In this document: positions 35,490-45,905 of the stretch, piece by piece
Layout: each line of letters opens with the position of its first letter
How positions within the stretch are numbered: the stretch's first letter is position 1
DNA from: Symbiodinium natans
Taxonomy: Eukaryota; Sar; Dinophyceae; Suessiales; Symbiodiniaceae
Assembly: GCA_905221605.1 (NCBI GenBank)
Contig: CAJNDS010000011.1
Location: 192,561 to 256,560 of the forward strand
Length of the DNA: 64,000 bases
Direction: 5' to 3'
The notes under the pieces: model-generated
Seen by the model: only the letters and a program-made list of their open reading frames with translations
The model's database searches: none
Told to the model about the DNA's origin: nothing
Position numbers and translations under genes: made by a program

Positions 35490-38400
35490 ATGGGCATGAG
35501 CCGAGCTGCGTTTCTTTCTTTTCTCTGCTGTTTACAGCACGGACTGTTGACCTACTGTTCCGCACCGATTGCCGGGAAGGCCGGTTTGAAGCTCAACCCA
35601 GTGGAATGCGGGACTGTCGAGCTTGCCCGCGACTCTTTTGTGCAGGAAGGCCGCTTGCTCAGCTCTGCGCAGCTCTACTTGACGCGCGCTCAATGTGTTC
35701 GCCCAGCCTTTGTCGCAGCTGGGGCAGCCAGTTGGTAATTAAGTTTCTCTGTGTGGCTGTGAGCCTGGATGTGCTTTGCTCGCGCTAGCCGAGTCTGCAA
35801 GAGGCCATATCACGGCTTCGCTTGCTAGCCCTATGACCTTCCCTGCACTTGCGAGCGCGCACCATCGGACAGGTTGGAGCTCCATACTGCAGTGCGTGAA
35901 CAGCACACATGCAAGTCGTGCTCTTGAGTGCCTCCAGCAGGTGCTGGGCATGTGTTGTGATGTCTGGACAGGTGCGCTTGGCCCTCTGCCAGGTCTTTTT
36001 GAAGACGGTGCTCTTTTCCGCTCATCTCCCGGCCATGGCAACGGCAACTTGCTCTGCCAATACGCAGCCTTGCAACCTGAGTCGTGCGGCCGCCTTAGCT
36101 GGGTCAGGGCGATCTGATGCCAAAAGGCAAATCGAAGATGAGAGGGTTTGGAGGTTGCGTGGCCTACGTGCCGATGGCATAGATTCCGAGGCTATGTCAA
36201 AGTGGCGAAAGTGGCAGAAAGTAGCCGTCTGACCCTTGCACAGCCAGGTTTCTGCCTCCAGCATCATATGGATGTGGCGCCCATGAGCCACGCAGCTCCA
36301 CATGACCGCCCATGCCAGCATCTAGTACCAAAGCCAGTTGTACTCTCTAAGTCACACTGCAGCACACAATGCAAGTGGGCCAATGAAACGCCCCCTTTTT
36401 GCGACAGCCTAGCAGGACCTCGGGCTACTTAGTGTGAAGCAAGCCGAATTCACGAGGTCCCGGGCCTCAATGTCAGAGGCCTGAAAACTGCACTTGGAGG
36501 TGTTGTCTGGAAAAGCGTACTTGGCGGCAGGTATCGTGAGTGGAGCAAAACTCACCCGACAGTGAGCCAAGCCTTTGAGTATCCCAATCTCAACGCCGAC
36601 TTCAATCGATCGTCGTCGTGCTGTTCCTTGGGGGTTGAGTATCAGATGCCTCACTGAATGATCTGTCTCATGTCTCGTCTGGCACCGCTGTTCTTTGCAG
36701 CAAGAGGTGATTGCAAGGACCCTGCCGCGGCCCCCTAGTTGCACTCTTTTCCTTAGTAGCTTCTCATGTTTCACGCTTGATCCTCATGCAGCCCGCGGGT
36801 TCTGCAGTCAAACAGAGGAGGAGGACAACACCAGCTGTACTGGGCGAGCAGGAAGTAGTCACAAGCAGTCCTTACTTTGCGGTGGCGTCTTGCCTTGACC
36901 CCAGGCCCAGGGCTTTCAGGGACAAGGTAGTGATAAAACAGAAGCCCATGAAAACAATCAGGTTCAAAATGCAGCGTGGCCGTGTGTTGCCCAGTCAACT
37001 GAAGAGGGTGTCTAAGACCCCTCGTCTGCGGGCGTTTGGCATGTGTTGTGATGTCGGGACAGGTGCTCTTTGCCCAGCGCCAGGCTTTTGAAGACGGTGC
37101 TCTTTTCTGCTCATCTCCCGGTCATGGCAACGGCAACTTGCTATGCCACTACGCCGCCTTAGCTGGGTCATCATGTTTCACGCTTGCTCCTCATGCAGCT
37201 CGCGGGTTCTGCAGTCGCTCATCTCCCGGCCTTGGCAACGGCAACTTGCTCGGCCAATACGCCACCTTGCAACCTGAGTCGTGCGGCTGCCTCAGCTGGC
37301 TCAGGGCGATCTGATGCCCAAGGCAACTCGAAGACGAAAGGGTTTGCAGGTTGCGCGGGCTGCGTGCCGATGGCATAGATTCCGAGGCTATGTCAAAGTG
37401 GCGAAAGTGCGCACTGCAATTGGGCATTCCTGCAATAATTGTCACCCACGCTGGTCCTTTGTCTCCGCACCCCGAGTTCACACGCACCCGCAATCTTGGC
37501 AAAGTCCACTTGGGGTTCGGTGTAACTTTCAGAATCTTTCAGACACCTACAGGGCATAGCATATCTTGGACGCAAGACATGCAAAATCGCCTGAGGGCAC
37601 GTGGCACCATGCTCTGAGGTCACTGGAAGACGGGGCCCTGACCTGTGAGGTGAAAGGCGAGGCTCCTGAGGGCCCAGCGGGGCTGGCCAACCCTAGGCGC
37701 GGCCCGGGTATGTTGGTGAAAGCGGTACGTGTGAGGGGTCTAGGGGCCCCAGGGTACGTCCTCAGGGGATGCTTTAGTCACACTCTATAGATGGCTTGCT
37801 CAGATTCTCGCCGATTCACCTCGGACACGGCAATGGCCCTATAGGGGTCAATCTTGAAGCCCGCATGTACGACACGCCGCAGGTTGACTGCCAGTCCTGT
37901 GTGTAGCTCAGCCGCTGCGAACGCCCAAGCCTCGGAACAAGTGAGCCCGAGGCCATGTGCGAATTCCGTGGCCAGGACAATGATCGCTTGGAGTCACTAC
38001 TTGTGGTGCGGCACTGTGCCAAAGCCATGAAGCTTCGTGCTCCCGATGCGAAGCAGCGAGTGCCCTGGTCGCAAGCACCTGCTTCTGGGCCCACTTATGC
38101 CCACTTGGTTCACTTGGTGGACGCCGTGCTTGAAGCAAAGGGAATGCGAATGCCTCGCCTCGAAACGGTTGGATCCTGCCAGTGAGGCATTAGGATACCA
38201 CTGTCGTATGGCACGCCGCCGGTGTCGTCGGAGGCGGCCCAGGAATGCCAAGAGTGTCAGTGTCGGGCCGGAAGTGTGAAGTGGGCACGTGAAGCCTTCC
38301 ACACCCTGATGCAGACGTTCTCCCGTGCCGCATCTCTGCCTATAATTCAGAATTCCCGTGGTTGCGGGTAGGTTTACAACACCTTTCAGATAAGGGGTTG

Positions 38401-39330
38401 TGCTGGGCATGGGCCTACCAGTAGGAATAAAAATTTTAGCGATGAATCAAGGAGGACATGAAAGTGAGGCTGGCCACCTCGATCACTGGAACTTGCCGCA
38501 GAAGCATGAGCCATCCGAGCTGCGCTTCTTTCTTTTCTCTTCTGTTTGCGCAGCACCGAGTCTATTTTTGACCTTGCAACTGTTCCGGATTGCCAGGAAG
38601 GCCGGCGTCAAGCTTCATCAATCCTGTGGACTGCGGGAATGTCGAGCTTGCGACTATTTTTTGCAATGAAGACAACAGGTTGGAGCTCCATACTGCAGTG
38701 CGTGAACAGACGCCGCCTTGCAACCTGAGTCGTGCGGCCGCCTTAGCTGGCTCAGGGCGATCTGATGCCAAAGGCAAGTCGAACATGAGAGGGTTTTGCG
38801 GTTACTTGGGCTACGTGCCGATGGCATGGATTCTGAGGCTATGTCAAAGTGGCGAATGTGGCAGTGGCAGAAAGTAGCGATCTACCCCGTGCATGGACAG
38901 GTTTCTGCCTCCAGCACCACACGGAGGCGCTCGCTCATGAGCCGAGCTCCGAACGACCGCCCATGCCAGCGTCTAGTAACACTGAAGAACACACACATAC
39001 ACACACATACACACACTGCACGTTTGAAGTGAAAAGCTGCGTGGAACTCCCATCTCAAGGGCGGGGCCAAAGAGGCACCGCAGCCCCTTGAGAGCAGCTT
39101 CTCATCCTTCACGCTTGCTCCTCGGGCAGCTCGTCTGCAGTCAAAAAGGGAGGACGGGAGAGCAATAAGAAGTCGCAAGTAGTCCTGACGTTGTGGTTGG
39201 GTCTTGATTTGGCCCCAGGGCCTCTCAGGGCAAGGGACAAGGTAGTGACAAAACGAAAGCCCATGAACGCCATAAGGCTGAACATGCAGCGTGGCACTTG
39301 TTGCACGTTGCACAGTCAACTGGCGATAGT
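35490..39330. repeat. Large diverged direct repeat with internal copies
   Basis: Three shared segments are seen. (1) 'gagctgcg(t/c)ttctttcttttctct' to 'ctgtcgagcttgc' at about 35,500-35,630 and 38,505-38,655, each followed by 'acaggttggagctccatactgcagtgcgtgaacag' (35,868 and 38,679). (2) 'tgcaacctgagtcgtgcggc' through 'gccgatggcatagattccgaggctatgtcaaagtggcga' at about 36,068-36,240, 37,267-37,415 and 38,708-38,870. (3) 'gcttctcat(g/c)(t/c)ttcacgcttg' through 'caaggtagtga(t/c)aaaac' to 'atgcagcgtggc' at about 36,760-36,985 and 39,093-39,295. The ordering is conserved, so this is one ~1.5-kb unit duplicated and broken. No gene is seen. Confidence 0.65.
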
Positions 39331-40490
39331 GAACCCAGCATGGTGGACTGGATGTTCCATTGCATGCCAGTTCTGTGTGTGATACATACAACGTGCTATC
39401 TACGTCGCTGCGTAGAGTACGGAAATTCATCCACTTTTTTCATGCTGTTCTTCCCAAGCTACAAGCATGACGACCGAGAGATGGAACGATAAAGTTAGAA
39501 GAAAGAACAGAACCACCGTTCCCCTAAGCCATTACCAGTTTTCAAAAGCCAATACATGTTTGGGTATACATATGCATAGATATTCCGAACCACTGCCCAC
39601 AGAAGGCTGCTCCATCGGTTTCCCGAAGCTCGGAGTAGTAAGCCCCTACGGCATGAATCTCGACCCCGCATTGCGTCACCAAGCAATGCCCTAAGCCTGC
39701 TGAAGCTTCGGATCGTGCCGACAAGCCGAGGTTGTTGTTTTTTCACCATCAAGAAAACCCCAGAAGATCACGGGAGAGCCGCCATAGTCACAGTCCTATC
39801 CGAGTTCCAAAAGCAAAGCTACCCTCATGTTAACCGACTGGCAGATAGCTTTGCTTCAAGGATTCCAAAAAGCCCCACGCTTTAAATCGGGTTTGCAAAG
39901 CAGAAACCACCCCGGGAGTTGGGTGGGAAGCCCTTCCACGACGCAAAAAAGAAGCCTTCAGCCAGCTTTCCAGCCTTGACGGTTAGTGGTGCCCATCTGC
40001 AGGCATTCGGCCGAAAGGACAAGAACATTCACAGAACAAACCTTAAGCCTTAAGCCTGAAGCTTGCGTACCGCAGCTTGGGCCGCTTCCAGCCGGTTCGA
40101 GACGCCCCATAGCCTGATCTCAAACCTTTGATAGCTTCACGCGTTTTTTGAGGTTAAGGTGTGCCTTGCAGAGCTTCTTTGAACTTCGTTGTTTCCAATT
40201 GCTTCGATCAGTGATCGATAGACGCGTTTCCATCAAGCATGCTGAGGGGCGACATGTCCTAGCCAAGTATGAGCCGAGTCTAGACGAGTGATGTGTTGCA
40301 TGCCGTTCCCAACAACACATTCATGTCAAAGCACCACAACAAGCTGCACCACAACAAGCTGCCATGTTGAAGAGCAATGTCCATGTTTCAGAGCAAGCCC
40401 CATGGCCATGCAGCGGGCAGACCGCCGGCTCCGGATCAGCGGTTTAGGGGATATCCAGCCAGGTATACAGCGACACAGGAGATTGAGTTG
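39331..40490. other. Stretch without a recognisable gene
   Basis: A 'ccttaagccttaagcctgaagc' string near 40,041 repeats the motif seen near 3600 and 6990. Otherwise nothing is recognised on either strand. Confidence 0.35.
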
Positions 40491-42250
40491 CCTCGCTTTT
40501 GTTGATACGATGACCCGCATCTTTGTTGAGCATCGGCCGTCGCACACACAGGACGAAGATGCAGATGACAGCGAGGACGATAGAGCTTACAGTGTGTTAC
40601 CGTACTTTTTTTTTTGTGTGTGCTGTGTGTGGGTGTGTGTGTGTGTGTTGTGTGTTGTGTGTTGTGTTGTGTTGTGTTGTGTTGTGTTGTGTGGTGTGGT
40701 GTGGTGTGGTGTGGTGTGGTGTTGTGTTGTGTTGTGTTGTGGTGTGGTGTGGTGTGTTGTGTTGTGTTGTGTTGTGTTGTGTTGTGTTGTGTTGTGTTGT
40801 GTTGTGTTGTGTTGTGTTGTGTTGTGTTGTGTTGTGTTGTGTTGTGTTGTGTTGTGTTGTGTTGTGTTGTGTTGTGTTGTGTGTGTGTGTTGGTTGTGTG
40901 TGTTGTGGGTTGCGGGTTGGGGGTTCTGTGTGTTCTGTGTGGTTCTGTGTGGTTCTGTGTGTTCTGTGTGGTTCTGTGTGGTTCTGTGTGTTCTGTGTGT
41001 TCTGTGTGGTTCTGTGTGGTTCTGTGTGTTCTGTGTGTTCTGTGTGGTTCTGTGTGTTCTGTGTGTTCTGTGTGTTCTGTGTGTTCTGTGTGTTCTGTGT
41101 GTTCTGTGTGTTCTGTGTGGTTCTGTGTGTTCTGTGTGGTTCTGTGTGGTTCTGTGTGTTCTGTGTGTTCTGTGTGGTTCTGTGTGTTCTGTGTGTTCTG
41201 TGTGGTTCTGTGTGTTCTGTGTTCTGTGTGGTTCTGTGTGTTCTGTGTGTTCTGTGTGGTTCTGTGTGTTCTGTGTTCTGTGTGGTCTGTGTGGTCTGTC
41301 TGGTCTGTCTGGTCTGTGTGGTCTGTGTCTGTCTGTGTGTCTGTGTGTCTGCCTGTGTGTCTGTCTGTGTGTCTGTCTTTCACCTGCTTGTTGAGCATCC
41401 ATGAGCACAGGGCTGCAGCCTGCCTATCATACGGTGTGAGGATGACCACGTGATCTGCACAGAGTCTCTCGATGATCACATGGCCTTGGGCGAAGAGTAC
41501 GAGGAGGAGCGGGTGCCAAAGGACGATGTAGGGTGGTAGGGGCCCGACGCGCAGAGGCTTTTCGGGTTAGCTTGTTACCCGGGTAACCCCCCACACAACC
41601 CACCCCCACCCCCACCCACCGAGTTCCCTTAGTTTAGCAAACGCCTCTCATCTGACAAAGAACCTGCGCGTGGAGCAGTCGTATGAGAGTTCATGCATTC
41701 AATTTACCTTTGCATGGTGTAAGCCAAGAACCGTCGCTACAGAGTCGGAGCAGGTGGATGATGAGGCAGAGCTACGAGCAGACAGGGATCAGCAGATTCT
41801 GCAAGAGGCCAGGCGGCCAGGCATCTTGAGCTTTAACACCCGTCTGCCTCTGCCCGTCAGGCTTGTCTGCCGGTCTCTGGCGCCCCAATGCCACCCAGCG
41901 AGGGTCCACCCAAGGAGCCTCGTGCTTGTTCATGTGTCATTCAAGCGCTCTTCAGCATTCTTCATCTCACTTCTTCTTGACACCCCCGTGGGTATGTGAT
42001 TGCACGCATGTCTGTCCTGAGAGGACGCCGACGAATACCTGCGTCAAGTGCAGTGGGAGCGACTGCATTGTCCAGAGGCAAGGGGTTCATCAAAGCCGTT
42101 GCACGAAGCTACGGACATGCAAACTGAGAACGTGCGCTGTTGAAGGGCGTCATGTTGCAGGAACTTGCTTGCTGTGTCCAGTTATACGGCAGCTTCAGGG
42201 CTTTGAAGCAGCTGCGAATGGCCTGGCAAACTGCGTTGCTTACATGTGAT
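40490..42250 (+). CDS. Candidate spliced gene, fragments only
   Basis: Several plus-strand stretches look like exons. At about 40,552-40,590, after an ACACACAG acceptor, an acidic run DEDADDSEDD is read. At 41,410-41,518, between CACAG|GG and GAT|GTAGGG, the reading includes CEDDHVICTESLDDHMALG and a Glu-rich end. At 41,746-41,830, after CTACAG, it includes EQVDDEAELRADRDQQILQ. At about 42,022-42,077 the reading EYLRQVQWERLHCPE ends at AGAG|GCAAGG, a GC donor as used by dinoflagellates. A helical tail with ALKQLRMAWQTALL lies near 42,200. EYLRxVxWE..xxCP resembles the N-terminal motif of Gemin2/SIP1, an SMN-complex protein, but the match is short. Phases were not all reconciled, so exon limits are guesses. 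The minus strand of 41,397-41,570 is also open. Confidence 0.3.
40609..41385. repeat. GT-rich simple-sequence array, ~780 bp
   Basis: Three zones follow each other: mostly (TTGTG)n at about 40,650-40,885, mostly (GTTCTGTGTG)n at about 40,924-41,285, and (GTCTGTGT)n at about 41,286-41,380. Because the units lack stop codons, frames of 270-370 codons run through on both strands (Val/Cys-rich or Thr/His/Gln-rich); these are artefacts. The array lies between two candidate exons and would be intronic if that gene is real. The 12-bp string 'ttgttgagcatc' flanks it on both sides (near 40,524 and 41,388). Confidence 0.95.
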
Positions 42251-43180
42251 CGACTTCTGTTAAGAAATCACGTACATATTGATCTAAGATCCATCAATTG
42301 AATCAAAATGTTGCACAATTGATTCGAGCCTGCTGCCTATATAGTCTATAGTCACCACAGAGATTGAGTTGCACGACAACCTGGGAGATTGTCGACGTGG
42401 ATGTGAAGGAGCGGCAGTCGAAGCGAAGAGTGCCTCGTCGCATGAAAGCCCTGTTCTTCGTTCGAAAAGGCCCTTGGGCATCAACAGGTGGGACATGGTC
42501 GCATGAAGCCGCTAAGTGACTTCTTGCGGTCCCGATGTGAGTTTAGGATAGCTTGCTGATAACGTGCCTAAATGCTGATAACGTGCCTGAAAGCCCCCTC
42601 CCTCCTCTTACATCGGCAGACGGTTTTGCCGCACTGTGAATCAAGTCCCCATCCTGGTTTTCAGAGTCAAGGTTGGCGGACCCCTCACTGGCAAGGATGG
42701 CGCAGGGGGCCTCCTCTCTTTGTTCCAGGCACCGGAGGTTCCAGCGCGCTTCCGCCACGCGGAGGCCTGAAAAGCAAAGTTCGGTGCGCATTGGGTGTGG
42801 CTAAGATACTAGTAGAAGGGATTGGGCTGTAGAGGAGGGTCTTCCCTGGCAGGGCTTGGAAGATGTCCGGCCATTGCAGCAAGCATTTGGAGCTGAGGTG
42901 TTTGCAGAGTTTGCAATAGATGAAACCATGTAACTTCCCGTGCAACCCCAACCCCTAAGTTTCCTAAACCTGTAAAACCAGTGAGGGGTGTCAGGCATGG
43001 GCCTCGGATGCTGCTGCTTCGTTTCGGCACCTCCGGGGCCAATGCGAGCGCCAGAAGGCAGGGAACGGAGCGCAATCGCTCTCCTACGAGGCGCAGGGGG
43101 TTTAGGGTTCCCCCACCAAAAGCATCGCAGCATCGCCCATAAGCATATCAGCACCGGCAATGGTCTTCTCCTACAAGTCC
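42251..43180. other. Stretch without a recognisable gene
   Basis: 'gataacgtgcctaaatgct' followed at once by 'gataacgtgcctgaaagcc' (42,559-42,594) is a short tandem. A single telomere-like unit 'gggtttagggttccc' is at 43,097-43,112. No gene is seen. Confidence 0.35.
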
Positions 43181-43480
43181 TCATGTCAAGAAGCGCGAAA
43201 GATGCATATCCAGGAGTGGCGGCGGCATGTCGCAAAGGATCGACCTGACTCCCAGCTCATCGCGGCACAGGACTTCGTAGGAATCAACCACCTTGTGGTG
43301 CCTTGTCACTGTCAGTCCTTTGAAGATGGGCTCGCTTAGCGTAGGATGTTTTTGCAGGCATTTTGCGCATAGGTGGTGGCCATCGATAAGTTCGAGGCTG
43401 ACTTCGAGCCTCTTGACTGTCAGAGACTGCCTCAGCTGCGCCACTGCCCATTCACCGACTCGACATCCCAGGGCCTTCCA
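43181..43480 (-). other. Coding-like minus-strand segment, unidentified
   Basis: The minus-strand frame reads smoothly as protein for about 95 codons, including RLEVSLELIDGHHLCAKC, FKGLTVTRHHKVVDSYEVL and DELGVRSILCDMPPPLLDMH. It alternates hydrophobic and charged residues as real domains do, in contrast to the frames around it. The start is upstream of 43,444 in the same open frame, and it ends at a stop at 43,181. I do not recognise the family. It may be one exon of a larger gene or part of a retroelement. Confidence 0.3.
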
Positions 43481-44289
43481 GCAAGCCGCGCCAGACGCCG
43501 AAGGTGGGTTCCTGTCTGGCTTTCAAAGTGAAGGCCTGGCGCAAGTGCTTGCTGGGCGCTGAGTGCTTGGGGATTATTAGGGCCGGTTTCAGAATAGGGG
43601 GTGGAAGTACTGAGGCTTGAGCTCAATACAGGGCTTGGGAGTGGCATGGCTTCTTGGGCTTTCGCGTGGGGCTTCGTTGCTGGTTCCGCTATGACGTGCC
43701 ATCCTCTGACCTTGAGCCCGTCGCGTTGGGTTTTTCTGAGGCTCTGGAGGCATAAGGGTTTAGGGTTGCTGCCAGGGTTTAGGGCTTTAGGGTACCAAGG
43801 CTCAGCCAAGAATGCCAGCTCGAGAGAATGTTTTTTGTGAGTAGTTTGGCGTTTTCTGCGAGCTGCAGCCACCTCTACCAGCTTCTCCTGACCAGGTATC
43901 GACTCTGTCAGCGAGTGGATATTTGCGGCACTGGCGTTCGTGGAGGAACCTTTGGTAGTGCGGCTCTCAGATTTGCAAGCCTGTTACTCAGAATGGTACG
44001 TCGAGTGGCAATAATGTGATGTAGTGAAACTGAGTATCAAGGTTTCCCTCTCCCTCCAAGATGTAGAACTTCCGGAACATGAAACCCCTCAAGCGCACAG
44101 GTACGGGGTAATATGCAAGCTTCGTGTGTTTGTGCATTTACATAGTATTACATGGTATAAATACAGATATGTACATGTAGACTTTGGTTTTTAATGATTT
44201 TAATGTGTATGCGTTTATCTTTATATATGTACGTAGGACTCTTGTGCTCTATTTGGCGGGTGCTCTGTTCGATTTAAAAAGTTGAAAGC
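43481..44289. other. No gene; telomere-like units and AT-rich right part
   Basis: TTTAGGG-type units occur at 43,758-43,790 ('gggtttagggttgc', 'gggtttagggctttaggg'). From about 44,090 the sequence becomes AT-rich ('tacatagtattacatggtataaatac'). No frame is credible. Confidence 0.4.
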
Positions 44290-44600
44290 GATTAAAAGTG
44301 CGAAACGGTTCTAAAGCGGTTAAACTGTTTAAAGCGTTTAAGCTGCAAATCCTTTCGAAAACTCCCAAACTGCAGGATTTTAAGTGTTTAACGTGTTTAA
44401 ACAGTTTGAAGTGCTTAAACTGCAAAGAAATCCTTTGGAAAACCCACGATCTCCGAGATTTAAAGTGTTTTGAAGTGTACTATTGTGTAAACTGGTTGAA
44501 CCGCCAAAGTGTGTAAGCTGCAAGTCCTTATTTACACTCCGTGATCTCCGTGAGAGCGTTAGCAGTGTTGAAAACTGCAAGTTTTAAGCTGCAGCTTGAC
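44290..44600. repeat. AT-rich tandem repeat, ~80-110-bp units
   Basis: Three degenerate units share 'gtttaa(a/g)c(t)gcaa(a)', 'tccttt(c/g)gaaaac(t/c)c' and 'g(a)gattttaa(a)gtgtt'. They start near 44,320, 44,402 and 44,505. The word 'TTTAAAC' or a variant recurs throughout. There is no coding capacity. Confidence 0.55.
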
Positions 44601-44654
44601 GGGCCGCGACAAGTTTCGTGCATCGTTCCATGGCGGGGGCTCACGGCCACCACT

Positions 44655-45095
44655 AGTTGACATTGCCCCACTTGTCCCACTTCCCCACTTGCCTTTCGGA
44701 AGAGCTAATCGACGTTGCCCCACTTGCCCCACTTGGTGGCCGCAGAGCTAATTGATTTTGCCCCACCTGCCCCACTTGCCTTTCCCCATCTTTCCCCCCC
44801 TCCCGCATCCTGAAGGTGAAGAAAGTGGGAGGACGTAGGGTAAGTGGGGCAAGGGGGCAAGTGTTGCAAGTGGCATCCCCAAACCCTTCCGTCTTTGAGG
44901 CAGACCTGTGGCTAGGGCAAGCACGGGTTGTGGAGATGCCGCAAGTCTGCCCCAAAGACAGCCCGACTTGAGGCAGACTTGTAGTTCGGGCACACGCACG
45001 AGGCAAGCTATCCTGGCGGGGATCCATGGTGTGGGGAGAAGGAGGCACAGCAAGTCTGAAAAACAGCCCGACTTGAGGCAGACTTGTCGGGCCGC
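44655..45095. repeat. Two short-unit repeats: CCCCACTTG and CAGACTTG
   Basis: About 44,663-44,785 is rich in 'gccccacttg' units; the reverse form 'aagtggggcaag' follows at 44,840-44,870, so the block can fold back on itself. About 44,897-45,090 holds three copies of '(c)gac(t)tgaggcagac(t/c)tgt', the last two preceded by 'cagccc'. Minus-strand peptides such as VGKWDKWG are products of the DNA repeat. Confidence 0.6.
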
Positions 45096-45199
45096 AAGGG
45101 GGCCTGCCGGGGTCAGGGAGGGAGGGGTGTTGTCTTGGGGTTGGCCTGTTAATATACACTTGCCTTACTTGGCTTTAACCTTTACAATACAAAATCAAA

Positions 45200-45665
45200 T
45201 TACGATTCATAACGAATGGGGGCCAGAGGAGGATTTCATAGGGTGTGGTCGGCAATATAGAATTCCAAATAGTTAATAACCAATGAGGCTTAGAAGAGGA
45301 TGTCTTGGGGCGCCTCTTAATATGTTTGTTTTGCTCAGGATTTCGTAGGGTGTGGCCATTAAGTATAGAATTTTTTTCTTAGGGTGTGGGCTTCTTATAT
45401 AGACGCAGTTTTTAAATAACGTAGGAAGGAAGCCCAGATGAGAATTTCTGAGGCTGTAACCTCTGCATAGAAAGTAGAACTCTATGAGGTTTATTTACGG
45501 ACAGGCAGGCCCCAGAAGAGGATTTCATAGGGTGCGGCTTTGAATAGGCAAATCTAGATTTCTAAACAAATTGTATCGCGAATGAGGCCAGAGGATTTCT
45601 GAGAGAGATCTAAGGGTGTCGCCTTTCAATATAAATTCCGAAGTAGGTTTCAATATCACTTTGAT
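45200..45665. repeat. Degenerate ~70-90-bp repeats, 'gaggatttcatagggtg' family
   Basis: The core 'agaggatttcatagggtg(t/c)gg' followed by 'atatagaatt' recurs near 45,229, 45,292, 45,340, 45,517 and 45,592, with further fragments ('cttagggtgtgggc' near 45,379). Each core is preceded by 'gg(g)gcca' or 'ggcccc'. The block is AT-richer than its flanks. No frame is conserved. Confidence 0.6.
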
Positions 45666-45701
45666 CTGCCCGGAAGGCTTTCCGACCTAGATCATGGGGC
45701 T

Positions 45702-45905
45702 GGGGGGGGGGGGGGGGGGGAGCATACATATTTATATATCTTCATATATATTTATATATACATACATACATACATACATACATACATACATACATACATA
45801 CATACATACATACGCATATATATGTATACATATCTTTATATACATATATATATATATACACGTTTTTCTATCTATCTATATATATGTATGTATGTACAAA
45901 CTGAT
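45702..45905. repeat. Poly-G, (CATA)n and TA-rich microsatellites
   Basis: About 19 G (45,702-45,720) are followed by 'tatata' motifs, then about 12 CATA units (45,762-45,813), then 'tatatatatatac' and 'tatctatctatata'. The Tyr/Ile-rich frame across it is an artefact. Confidence 0.95.

Noticed and set aside
40288..41479. Long frames (270-370 codons) on both strands
   Set aside because: They run through a GT-rich simple-sequence array lacking stops; composition (Val/Cys or Thr/His/Gln repeats) follows the DNA unit.
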